Positions 1-5,672 of a DNA stretch of 8,459 nucleotides are shown piece after piece; the stretch's first letter is position 1; every line of letters begins with the position of its first letter. The notes under the pieces are model-generated. The model worked only from the letters and a program-made list of their open reading frames with translations, was not told the origin of the DNA and did not search any database. The translations under genes were made by a program, and so were the position numbers. Origin of the DNA: Candidatus Schekmanbacteria bacterium (lineage in GTDB: Bacteria; Schekmanbacteria; GWA2-38-11; J061); contig RFHX01000357.1 of assembly GCA_003695725.1 (NCBI GenBank), positions 1 to 8,459 of the forward strand, written 5' to 3'.

Positions 1-9
1 AAATAATAT

Positions 10-36
10 TTGACAAATTAAACTGATTAATATAGA
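10..36 (+). promoter_or_regulatory. Possible sigma-70 promoter for the helix-turn-helix gene pair
   Basis: A perfect TTGACA hexamer lies at 10-15 and TATAGA (five of six matches to TATAAT) at 31-36, with a short 15-base spacer. An alternative -10, TAGATT at 33-38, would give the standard 17-base spacer but matches less well. Transcription would start near 43, leaving a leader of about 110 bases before the first helix-turn-helix gene. The surroundings are very AT-rich, so chance matches are likely and confidence is moderate. Confidence 0.4.
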
Positions 37-152
37 TTTATACATAGATTTGAAAGGAATGAGAGGAATGATAGTTTTGAGGAATTTAAGTTTCATTAAT
101 TCAACCCTAAAAAAGGGGATAAGAAAAAATGAAAAGGAGGAAAGAAAGTTCA

Positions 153-347
153 ATGGCAGGAAGTGGAACAGATATTCTTACATTAAAAGAAGTAGCAGAA
201 TATATGAGAGTGAATACAGCGACGATTTATCGGCTTGTCCGCACAGGAAAAATTCCAGCATTCAGAGTTGGAAACAGATGGCGTTTCAGGAAGACATCTA
301 TTGATGAATGGCTGAACTCTAGTGAAAGTAAAATAGAAGATTATTAA
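153..347 (+). CDS. Excisionase-family helix-turn-helix DNA-binding protein, copy 1
   Basis: A 64-residue protein that is almost entirely one winged-helix/MerR-like domain of the excisionase (HTH_17) type. Residues 7-15 (DILTLKEVA) form the first helix, residues 17-31 contain the recognition segment around TATIYRLVRTGKIPA, and residues 37-55 carry the wing (FRVGNRWRF) and the closing IDEWLN helix. Such proteins bind DNA as small regulators or as recombination directionality factors. No integrase is visible nearby, so a regulator is the safer reading. An in-frame ATG at 129 would add eight residues, but AAGGAGG at 134-140 lies downstream of it and 12 bases before the ATG at 153. Starting at 153 also makes the protein exactly as long as its neighbour. 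The next gene, 37 bases downstream, is a paralogue identical at 53 of 64 residues, and the two are probably cotranscribed. Target and function are unknown. Confidence 0.85.
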   Translation: MAGSGTDILTLKEVAEYMRVNTATIYRLVRTGKIPAFRVGNRWRFRKTSIDEWLNSSESKIEDY

Positions 348-521
348 ATCACAATCGTTAACTCTAATTAAGAAAGGGAGTAGAATGGCACAGGGTAAAA
401 CAGATATTTTGACATTGAAGGAAGTAGCAAGCTATATGAGAGTGAATACAGCGACGATTTATCGGCTTGTCCGCACAGGAAAAATTCCGGCATTCAGAGT
501 TGGAAACAGATGGCGTTTCAG
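201..521 (+). repeat. Direct repeat: 89-base near-identical core inside the two helix-turn-helix genes
   Basis: Bases 201-289 and 433-521 align without gaps at an offset of 232 and differ at one position only (A at 257, G at 489). Outside this core the two genes still align codon for codon but differ often at silent sites. Codons 6-15 have four differences in 30 bases and codons 49-56 have four in 24, although both stretches encode identical amino acids. The repeat is therefore shorter and much better conserved than the gene duplication that contains it. Confidence 0.9.
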
Positions 522-579
522 AAGAAGCTCAATTGACGAATGGCTGAATTCAAGAGAAGGTAATTTAGAAGAATATTGA
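385..579 (+). CDS. Excisionase-family helix-turn-helix DNA-binding protein, copy 2
   Basis: A 64-residue paralogue of the preceding gene with the same single HTH_17 domain. Residues 17-46, covering the recognition helix and wing, are identical in both proteins. Differences are confined to residues 3-5, 16, 47-48, 57, 59-61 and 63. The identical recognition region implies that the two bind the same DNA site. They might form a heterodimer or differ only through the terminal residues; this is inference. The start is the ATG at 385, preceded by AAAGGGAG at 373-380 with a four-base spacer. An intrinsic terminator begins about 25 bases after the stop, so this is the last gene of its transcript. No integrase, attachment site or phage gene is visible that would make it a true excisionase. 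Confidence 0.85.
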   Translation: MAQGKTDILTLKEVASYMRVNTATIYRLVRTGKIPAFRVGNRWRFRRSSIDEWLNSREGNLEEY

Positions 580-603
580 TTCAGCTTTTAGAATATATAG
601 CTG

Positions 604-638
604 AAAGGGAAATAGAATTATCTATTTCCCTTTTTTTT
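604..638 (+). terminator. Rho-independent terminator after the helix-turn-helix pair
   Basis: A perfect 13-base-pair stem, AAAGGGAAATAGA at 604-616 pairing with TCTATTTCCCTTT at 621-633, closes a four-base ATTA loop. It runs into eight consecutive T residues at 631-638. It ends the rightward transcript. It also lies just past the stop of the convergent lemA-like gene. On that strand the hairpin is followed by only three T, so termination there would be weaker. Confidence 0.9.
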
Positions 639-648
639 ACTAAAAACA

Positions 649-1224
649 TTAAAATTTAACCTTTGGTGTTTCTTTTGCTTCTGATTTTATCTCATAATAT
701 GGTGCATTCTTGATACCGGCAATCCTAGCAAAAATTACCCCCGGAATTTTTCTGATGTATGTATTGAGCTCTTTGACAGATTCATTGTAACGCATTCTAG
801 CTACTGAAATTCTGTTCTCTGTGCCTGCCAATTCATCCTGTAATCGAATAAAATTCTGATTTGATTTGAGCTCAGGATATCTCTCAACGACTAAGAGAAG
901 GCGTGAAAGCGCGCCAGATAATGCATTGTTTGCAGAAATTTTTTCATCAATCGTAGCTGCTCTTCCTACTTGAGAGCGAGCTTTTGCAACTTCTACAAAT
1001 ATCTCCTTTTCCTGCTTTGCATATCCTTTGACAGTTTCAACAAGATTTGGAATCAGGTCATAACGTCTTTGAAGCTGATTATCTACTTCAGCCCAAGATT
1101 TTTTCACATTTTCATCAAGGGCAATTACTTTATTGATTCCAGAAATAAAAAATTGAACGACAGCTATTGCCAAAACCAAAATTACGGCAACCGTTATTAA
1201 AATATACTTTGTCGTTTTATTCAT
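649..1224 (-). CDS. LemA family protein
   Basis: A 191-residue protein matching the LemA family over its whole length. A single hydrophobic segment at about residues 7-29 anchors it, with a short N-terminus. A long helical domain follows, opening with the family hallmark around residues 41-65 (KSWAEVDNQLQRRYDLIPNL). The C-terminus has the typical YNESVKELNTYIRKIPG stretch and a closing PKVKF. LemA proteins are membrane-anchored coiled helical bundles of unknown biochemical role, commonly encoded next to TPM-domain proteins, as here: the TPM gene ends 40 bases upstream. The ATG at 1224 is the only possible start, since an in-frame TAA lies two codons upstream. The strong AAAGGAGG (1238-1245, minus strand) is 13 bases from it, longer than usual. 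This is probably the last gene of the leftward operon. Confidence 0.93.
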   Translation of the reverse strand: MNKTTKYILITVAVILVLAIAVVQFFISGINKVIALDENVKKSWAEVDNQLQRRYDLIPNLVETVKGYAKQEKEIFVEVAKARSQVGRAATIDEKISANNALSGALSRLLLVVERYPELKSNQNFIRLQDELAGTENRISVARMRYNESVKELNTYIRKIPGVIFARIAGIKNAPYYEIKSEAKETPKVKF

Positions 1225-1264
1225 AATTTAAATCATTCCTCCTTTCAGTGATTATTGGAGCTAT

Positions 1265-2032
1265 TCACCATGAACGGCCTGCACCGCCTCCACCACTCAA
1301 TCCTCCACCGAATCCCCCAAAACCTCCCAATCCACCGCCAAAACTTCCGAATCCTCCAAAACCTCCCATACGATATCTACCATATCTATATCTTCTTCCA
1401 AATAAAAAGAAAGGCAAAAAACCGGTCCTTGAAAATATAAAGAAAAACAATATTATCAGTCCTATCAAATTTCTTATATTACTGCTTTTTCTGTAATTCT
1501 TTCTTTCCCTTAGCGATACAATTTCCTTTAGATTGATGTTTTTCTTTTCTGCTATTTTTGAAACTATCCCAGCAAAAGCGGTAATTGCGCCATTATTATA
1601 ATCAGATTTTGCAAAATAAGGAATAACATTATCAAGAATTTCTCCACAATATCCGTCTGTGAGGATTTCTTCCAATCCATAACCAACTTCAATCCTTGTC
1701 TTTCTGTCCTTTACAGCGGTGATAAACAGCACTCCATTATCCTGCCCTTTCTTACCTATACCCCATTTTTCAAAAAGCTTTACTGAATATAGAGGCATAT
1801 CCAATGGTTTTGTAGTATCAAGAAAAACAACCGCTATTTCAATCCCTGTTTTCTCATTCAAAACCCTACAAACCCTCTCCATCTCCCTTTCCACATCGGC
1901 ACTCAGCACATTGGCATAATCATTGACGAATCCCTGCGGAGAAGGAAAAGTAATCTCGCTTTGTGCAAAGACAACAGGAAGAAAGAAAATAAAAAATATA
2001 AAAAAGAAAAGAGATTTCCTTTTAAAGTTCAT
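1265..2032 (-). CDS. TPM-domain (YgcG-type) secreted, membrane-anchored protein
   Basis: A 255-residue protein. Residues 1-24 form a signal peptide (basic start, phenylalanine-rich core, likely cleavage after VFA). Residues about 30-165 form a TPM domain, recognisable from FVNDYANVLS, the central GQDNGVLFITAVKDRKTRIEVGYGLE region and the ILDNVIPYFAKSDYNNGA segment. A hydrophobic stretch at about 188-208 is a membrane anchor. Residues 222-255 form a glycine-rich tail of GGF/GGL repeats ending GGGGAGRSW, typical of the YgcG branch. TPM domains have been linked to phosphatase activity in plants and to membrane-protein quality control, but the bacterial role is unsettled. The domain should lie outside the cytoplasmic membrane. 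The ATG overlaps the last 11 bases of the upstream nucleotidyltransferase-like gene and no Shine-Dalgarno site precedes it, suggesting translational coupling. The downstream gene is lemA-like. Confidence 0.9.
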   Translation of the reverse strand: MNFKRKSLFFFIFFIFFLPVVFAQSEITFPSPQGFVNDYANVLSADVEREMERVCRVLNEKTGIEIAVVFLDTTKPLDMPLYSVKLFEKWGIGKKGQDNGVLFITAVKDRKTRIEVGYGLEEILTDGYCGEILDNVIPYFAKSDYNNGAITAFAGIVSKIAEKKNINLKEIVSLRERKNYRKSSNIRNLIGLIILFFFIFSRTGFLPFFLFGRRYRYGRYRMGGFGGFGSFGGGLGGFGGFGGGLSGGGGAGRSW

Positions 2033-2762
2033 TTATTATAAGAGCAATCTTTGTTATTTCATTGAAATATTTTGAAAAAGCATTCTCAGCATTGAATCTA
2101 CCAATTTTGCCGTCTCCCTTCTTATCCTTCAATATATCTCTCATTATGGAATTTTCGATTTCAAAATTCTTCTCTACAAGTGAAATGATTTCATCTTTAG
2201 ATGAAGGCACATCAATTCCTTTAAGCTTCAAAGCACTTCTCAATATAGGAAAGATTGATGAAATGGACTCTACCATAAGCATTTCAATCCTTTTGCCGTT
2301 ACGGCCTGTTTCAAGAAAAGCCTGACCTAATAAAAGGAGTCTCCCTTTTATCTGCTGTTCACATTGAAGCCGCAGATGCTCATAGGAGATATTCAAGTCC
2401 TTAAAAAAATCTTCGCCAAAAATAAGAATGTTACAATCCTTTATTTCTGAAAATTCCATTGGGAAAACATCGACAGATTCATCAATCATCGATGGCGACA
2501 GGAAAAGTGGAGGAGATATCATTCTTTTAGCCGCTTTTTTATAAATAGCACAGCATCTTTTAAAAATATCGAAGTTATATTCTTTAAAAACAAAAAGCGA
2601 ATTTATATCTGACTTTCCGACTACATAGTCAGGAGAAACTGCACTGCCATAGAGGGCAATAGAAAGGATATTTTCATTGTCAACATTGAGGATTTCATCG
2701 CTGAATGGGATAAAGATTCTTTTAACTTCTTCATTGACTTTATTAAGATTCAAATAGTGCAT
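2022..2762 (-). CDS. Nucleotidyltransferase-fold protein with an altered active-site motif
   Basis: A predicted cytoplasmic protein of 246 residues. Residues 33-60 resemble the nucleotidyltransferase signature: a strand, then YGSAVSPDYVVGKSDINSLFVF. The Gly-Ser pair is at 39-40 and the acidic pair position reads D52-I-N54, so the second metal-binding Asp is replaced by Asn. A later segment, VFPMEFSEIKDCNILIFGED, resembles the region carrying further strand residues in this superfamily. The rest looks helical. Activity is uncertain; it may be a catalytically weak or inactive family member. I chose the ATG at 2762. A TTG at 2801 would add 13 hydrophobic residues absent from the expected fold, and neither start has a clear Shine-Dalgarno site. 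The gene overlaps the TPM gene by 11 bases and follows the ferredoxin gene after 96 bases. The substrate is unknown. Confidence 0.65.
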   Translation of the reverse strand: MHYLNLNKVNEEVKRIFIPFSDEILNVDNENILSIALYGSAVSPDYVVGKSDINSLFVFKEYNFDIFKRCCAIYKKAAKRMISPPLFLSPSMIDESVDVFPMEFSEIKDCNILIFGEDFFKDLNISYEHLRLQCEQQIKGRLLLLGQAFLETGRNGKRIEMLMVESISSIFPILRSALKLKGIDVPSSKDEIISLVEKNFEIENSIMRDILKDKKGDGKIGRFNAENAFSKYFNEITKIALIINEL

Positions 2763-2858
2763 AGTTATCTTTAAAAGAAAGATAAACCTTTCCAAAAACA
2801 AATTTCATTATTTGGATTTCTCCGCAGATAATGCCTTATTGTCAAAGATAATACAATC

Positions 2859-3071
2859 TTAATAAAGTTTTTCAATTGAAACTACATTAACAGGGCATTT
2901 TTGAAGGCACAGGTCGCAAAGTGTACATTCGTCCTCATTCTTTTCAACTATTGAAACTTTTCCATCCTTTGCTTCAAAGATATTTACAGGACAAATCTTC
3001 ACACATTCACCACACTTTTCTACTCCCAGACATCCTTCCTTTATTTTTACATTTATGAAAATACTTGCCAT
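2859..3071 (-). CDS. Small 2[4Fe-4S] ferredoxin-type protein
   Basis: A 70-residue electron carrier with two iron-sulfur binding motifs. The second is canonical: C49, C52, C55 and C59 followed by Pro. In the first, the usual C-x2-C-x2-C-x3-C-P reads with Val at residue 17 where the first Cys would stand. C20, C23 and C27-Pro are in place, and an extra Cys lies at residue 14. Cluster I may use C14 instead, or may be a [3Fe-4S] cluster. The protein resembles small ferredoxin subunits of 2-oxoacid:ferredoxin oxidoreductases as well as free ferredoxins, and cannot be assigned more closely. The ATG at 3071 lies 19 bases after the sucD-like stop, with AGAGGAG in that gap, so cotranscription with the CoA ligase is likely. 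A functional link to a ferredoxin-dependent step near that ligase is inference. Confidence 0.85.
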   Translation of the reverse strand: MASIFINVKIKEGCLGVEKCGECVKICPVNIFEAKDGKVSIVEKNEDECTLCDLCLQKCPVNVVSIEKLY

Positions 3072-3090
3072 AATATCATCTTCTCCTCTT

Positions 3091-3984
3091 CTATAACACA
3101 GATTTCAAATGTGTAATTATCTCTTTAAATTCTTCTGCAACCATAATCCCTGCTTCCTTAAACTTCTCTATCTTACCCTTTGTCGTACCTCTATTGCCTT
3201 CAACGATTGCAGCAGCATGGCCAAATCTAACACCGGGCATCTCATCAGCAAAACGTCCTGCCACAAAGGCAACAATAGGAAGCTTTATATTTTCTTTGGT
3301 CACCATCTCAGCCAAACTTTCTTCTACATTCCCACCGGGCTCACAGAAAATAACAACTGCTTTGGTCTGTTCGTCTTCCGCAAAGAGAGGAATCAAATCA
3401 AGATAGTTAGAGCCAACAATGGCATCTCCGCCAATGCTGATACAGGTACTTTGACCGATGCCATTTAGAGTTAGCAGATTTGCTATCTCCGTAGTCATTC
3501 CACCTGAACGGGAAATTATTCCAACATTACCTTCGCTGTATGCCTTCTTCACATCTTCAGCCCTTCCGCCAACCATACCCACTTTGGTTTTATGAGGTGA
3601 AATTAGGCCCAAAGAATTAGGGCCTATCACTCTTGCACCATTTGCGCGGGCAAAAGCTACAATTTCAACAACATCCCTACGCGGTACTCTTTCAGTTACT
3701 ATGACAACCAGCTTTATGCCATTATCGATTGCTTCAAAGGCAGCCCCCTTTACCATTGCAGGCGGTACTGAGATAATACTAGCATCAGCAGGATGAGCTT
3801 CAACTGCCTGTTTAACTGTATCGAAAACAGGTACTCCATAGACTTCCCAACCACCTTTCCCCGGAGTAATTCCCGCAACCACTGCTGCTCCATAGTCGAG
3901 AAGATCCTTTGTAAATGTTGTTGCTTCTCTTCCTGTAATTCCTTGTATAATTATCTTTGTATTTTCACTTGCTAAAATTGCCAT
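3091..3984 (-). CDS. SucD-like CoA ligase alpha subunit (ADP-forming family)
   Basis: A 297-residue alpha subunit of the succinyl-CoA synthetase superfamily, which couples acyl-CoA formation to a nucleoside triphosphate through a phosphohistidine. The N-terminal CoA-binding Rossmann domain shows QGITG at 14-18 and TPGKGG at 40-45. GPNSLGLI lies near 121-128. The active-site His is H256 in RFGHAAAIVEG, and E215 in CEPGG matches the Glu that stabilises it in E. coli. RSGGMTTE at 159-166 departs from the RSGTLTYE of succinate enzymes: the Tyr that contacts substrate there is Thr165. RSGGM plus FGHA resembles ATP-citrate lyase and citryl-CoA synthetase. The partner beta subunit ends 42 bases upstream. 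AGAGGA precedes the ATG by about seven bases. The family assignment is firm; the acid substrate (succinate, citrate, malate or another) is not settled. Confidence 0.88.
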   Translation of the reverse strand: MAILASENTKIIIQGITGREATTFTKDLLDYGAAVVAGITPGKGGWEVYGVPVFDTVKQAVEAHPADASIISVPPAMVKGAAFEAIDNGIKLVVIVTERVPRRDVVEIVAFARANGARVIGPNSLGLISPHKTKVGMVGGRAEDVKKAYSEGNVGIISRSGGMTTEIANLLTLNGIGQSTCISIGGDAIVGSNYLDLIPLFAEDEQTKAVVIFCEPGGNVEESLAEMVTKENIKLPIVAFVAGRFADEMPGVRFGHAAAIVEGNRGTTKGKIEKFKEAGIMVAEEFKEIITHLKSVL

Positions 3985-4026
3985 TTTGACTATCCTCTTT
4001 CATTAATCAATTAAGGTTAGAACATT

Positions 4027-5205
4027 TCAAACACTCTTTTGAACAGCAATCTTTGCAGCCTCATCAATAGAAACCGTTCTATCGCAATACTGCACACCGT
4101 ATTTTTTCAATATCTTGAATCCTTCGTCTTCCCAAGCGCCCGGGATCCTAAAAACTGTTATTGTTTCCGAGGGCTTTTTACCACTTTCAATGACCCCCTT
4201 AATAACACCACGAGCTACCAAATCAACTCTTGTATTGCTGACTACATTCATTATTACAGCAATTTTATCAATTCCGGGTCGGGAAAGAATAAGTTTGACT
4301 AACTCCTGCACTTTGAAAACACTTGGATTGCCTCCTATTTCGCAATAATTTGCAGGTTTTCCTCCATGCTTTCTTATTGCATCAAAGGAAGTCAAGCTTG
4401 CGCCTCCGCCTCCAATCAATAAGCCAAGATTCCCATCAAATTCAATCATTCTTCCTGCAACACCGCGATGGTCAAGTTCATCGATTTCAGCAGCCCTTTT
4501 TTCAAATTCCGTCTGTTTCTTTGCCTGACTTTCCTCTCTTTTTCCCAATAGCTCAATTAATTTTTTCTGCCTATAAAGAGCATCATCATCAATCTCCATA
4601 TGACCGTCAACAGCAATGAAATTCCCATCTTTTGTCCTTACAAGCGGATTTATTTCAGCAAGCGTTGCATCATAATTCATAAAGACTTGCACTAACCGAT
4701 ACAATATTGCCCCTACCTTCAATACACTCCGTGAATCAGCGCCTGATTGTGCAACAACCTCTCTCATTTGATGTTCAAAAACACCCTTTGCTGTATCAAT
4801 ATCCCTTCTCACAATCTTCTCGGGGCTTTTTTCGGCAAGCTCTTCAATATCGATACCGCCTTCCCTGCTGAAAATCACCACAGGCCTTTGCCTTGCAGAG
4901 TCATAGGTCACAGCCATGAAATACTCAGCATCAATATCAAGCTGATTCTCCACCAATACTTTCTTTACTTTGAATCCTTTTATCTCTTTACCTATGAGCT
5001 CAGCCGCTTTTTTGCGTGATTCATCCTTGTTTTGAGAAAAAAGGACACCTCCTGCCTTTTTTCTTCCTCCAGATGGTATTTGTACTTTAAGTACAGCAGG
5101 ACCATCTATAGTAATCTCATCAGGAGATTCAACTACTTGATTTTCAGGAACAGGTATTCCATTGAGCTTAAAAACCTTTTTTGATTCATGTTCAAAAAGT
5201 CTCAT
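4027..5205 (-). CDS. SucC-like CoA ligase beta subunit (ATP-grasp), substrate uncertain
   Basis: A 392-residue beta subunit. An ATP-grasp domain covers residues 1 to about 230: MRLFEHESKKVFKLNGIPVP start, GGRKKAGGV at 46-54, AEINPLV at 183-189 and DGHMEIDDDALYRQ at 200-213 with its metal ligands. The CoA-ligase domain follows from about 255. Two substrate loops differ from succinate enzymes. G265 of GGGGAS (265-270) replaces the Asn equivalent to E. coli Asn264. The usual NIFGGIVRCD loop reads NVVSNTRVD (320-328), one residue shorter and without Gly-Gly-Ile. GGGGASLTSFD and ANYCEIGGNPS (285-295) instead recall the N-terminal half of ATP-citrate lyase. The enzyme probably acts with the downstream SucD-like subunit as a heteromer in the cytoplasm. 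The start is supported by GGAG ten bases upstream and by a promoter about 60 bases upstream. It may be the first gene of a six-gene operon. Confidence 0.85.
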   Translation of the reverse strand: MRLFEHESKKVFKLNGIPVPENQVVESPDEITIDGPAVLKVQIPSGGRKKAGGVLFSQNKDESRKKAAELIGKEIKGFKVKKVLVENQLDIDAEYFMAVTYDSARQRPVVIFSREGGIDIEELAEKSPEKIVRRDIDTAKGVFEHQMREVVAQSGADSRSVLKVGAILYRLVQVFMNYDATLAEINPLVRTKDGNFIAVDGHMEIDDDALYRQKKLIELLGKREESQAKKQTEFEKRAAEIDELDHRGVAGRMIEFDGNLGLLIGGGGASLTSFDAIRKHGGKPANYCEIGGNPSVFKVQELVKLILSRPGIDKIAVIMNVVSNTRVDLVARGVIKGVIESGKKPSETITVFRIPGAWEDEGFKILKKYGVQYCDRTVSIDEAAKIAVQKSV

Positions 5206-5262
5206 CTTCTTTTTGCTCCATTTTAAACAGTAATCTCATCAAATTTATTGAAAATTCAGCAG

Positions 5263-5291
5263 AAATTACACTTTTAAGGCGCCAATGTCAA
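5263..5291 (-). promoter_or_regulatory. Sigma-70-like promoter for the leftward CoA-ligase operon
   Basis: On the minus strand a perfect TTGACA (plus-strand bases 5286-5291) is followed after exactly 17 bases by TAATTT (5263-5268), which keeps the key T1, A2 and T6 of the -10 consensus. A shifted reading, TGTAAT, matches five of six but with a 15-base spacer. Transcription would start near 5256 and leave a leader of about 50 bases before the sucC-like ATG. The spacer contains the palindrome GGCGCC, unusually GC-rich for this region, where a regulator could bind. No other candidate this good lies upstream of a leftward gene. Confidence 0.65.
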
Positions 5292-5451
5292 GTGAAGATT
5301 TATCGTAGGAATAGAGAATGATAAAACAAAATCATAAAATTATTTATTACTTGTTATTATTTAAATTTTTGATTAGATTTGGAATATTCATTCCTTCATA
5401 TAGGTTAATATTGTACTGAGGATCGAGCCTTTACCATATCCTCCCACATGG

Positions 5452-5655
5452 CTATTTCACTGCAATAAATTCATTTCTATCAATGGTCAAAAAGGAATCA
5501 ATAATCACAAGATCATAGTCAAGATTCAAATTGAGCGTGAAAAAGGCTTTCTTGAAAAAGTAAGGAACAAGATACAACTCAGTTGAAATATGCGGCATTA
5601 AATCTCTATTCGTATTGTCAGGAAAAGCTTGGTTAGAATAGATAAAAAAGATTGT
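5452..5655 (-). pseudogene. Probable remnant of a protein-coding gene (C-terminal fragment)
   Basis: The minus strand is open for 67 codons between TAA (5656-5658) and TAG (5452-5454). Only the last 48 codons follow an ATG (5596-5598). The translation reads like part of a folded protein rather than random AT-rich sequence, including SNQAFPDNTNRDLMPHIS, ELYLVPYFFKKAF and DYDLVIIDSFLTIDRNEF. The protein-like character continues upstream of the ATG with no start codon. This suggests a decayed 3' end of a longer gene rather than an intact small gene. No Shine-Dalgarno site precedes the ATG, which overlaps the stop of another short frame as TAATG. I do not recognise the family. An intact 48-residue peptide is the alternative. 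Confidence 0.3.
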
Positions 5656-5672
5656 TTAAGACCTTTTTTCAT

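Larger units (their letters stand above)
5206..5672. other. 467-base intergenic region between the radical SAM and sucC-like genes
   Basis: This gap contains the sucC promoter at its low-coordinate end and a protein-like open frame at 5452-5655 (listed separately). The stretch 5292-5450 is very AT-rich, with only a weak five-base-pair hairpin (GGAAT at 5381-5385 against ATTCC at 5390-5394). Just past the radical SAM stop, AAAAAAG (5644-5650) can pair with CTTTTTT (5663-5669) around a 12-base loop. This could act as a poor terminator for that gene. I see no tRNA, riboswitch or repeat array. Confidence 0.6.

Noticed and set aside
59-304. Upstream frame overlapping the first helix-turn-helix gene
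   Set aside because: It runs in another phase through the real gene, and its composition is that of an out-of-frame reading of the conserved helix-turn-helix sequence. AGAGGAATG-like motifs in the leader are not enough to support it.
153-579. Helix-turn-helix pair as part of a prophage or integrative element
   Set aside because: The domain is called excisionase by family name only. No integrase, attachment repeat, phage or transfer gene is in view, and the neighbours look like ordinary chromosomal genes.
1248-1496. Plus-strand frame encoding a proline-rich protein
   Set aside because: It is the exact antisense of the glycine-rich tail of the TPM gene; glycine codons read backwards give proline. 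It has no Shine-Dalgarno site of its own.
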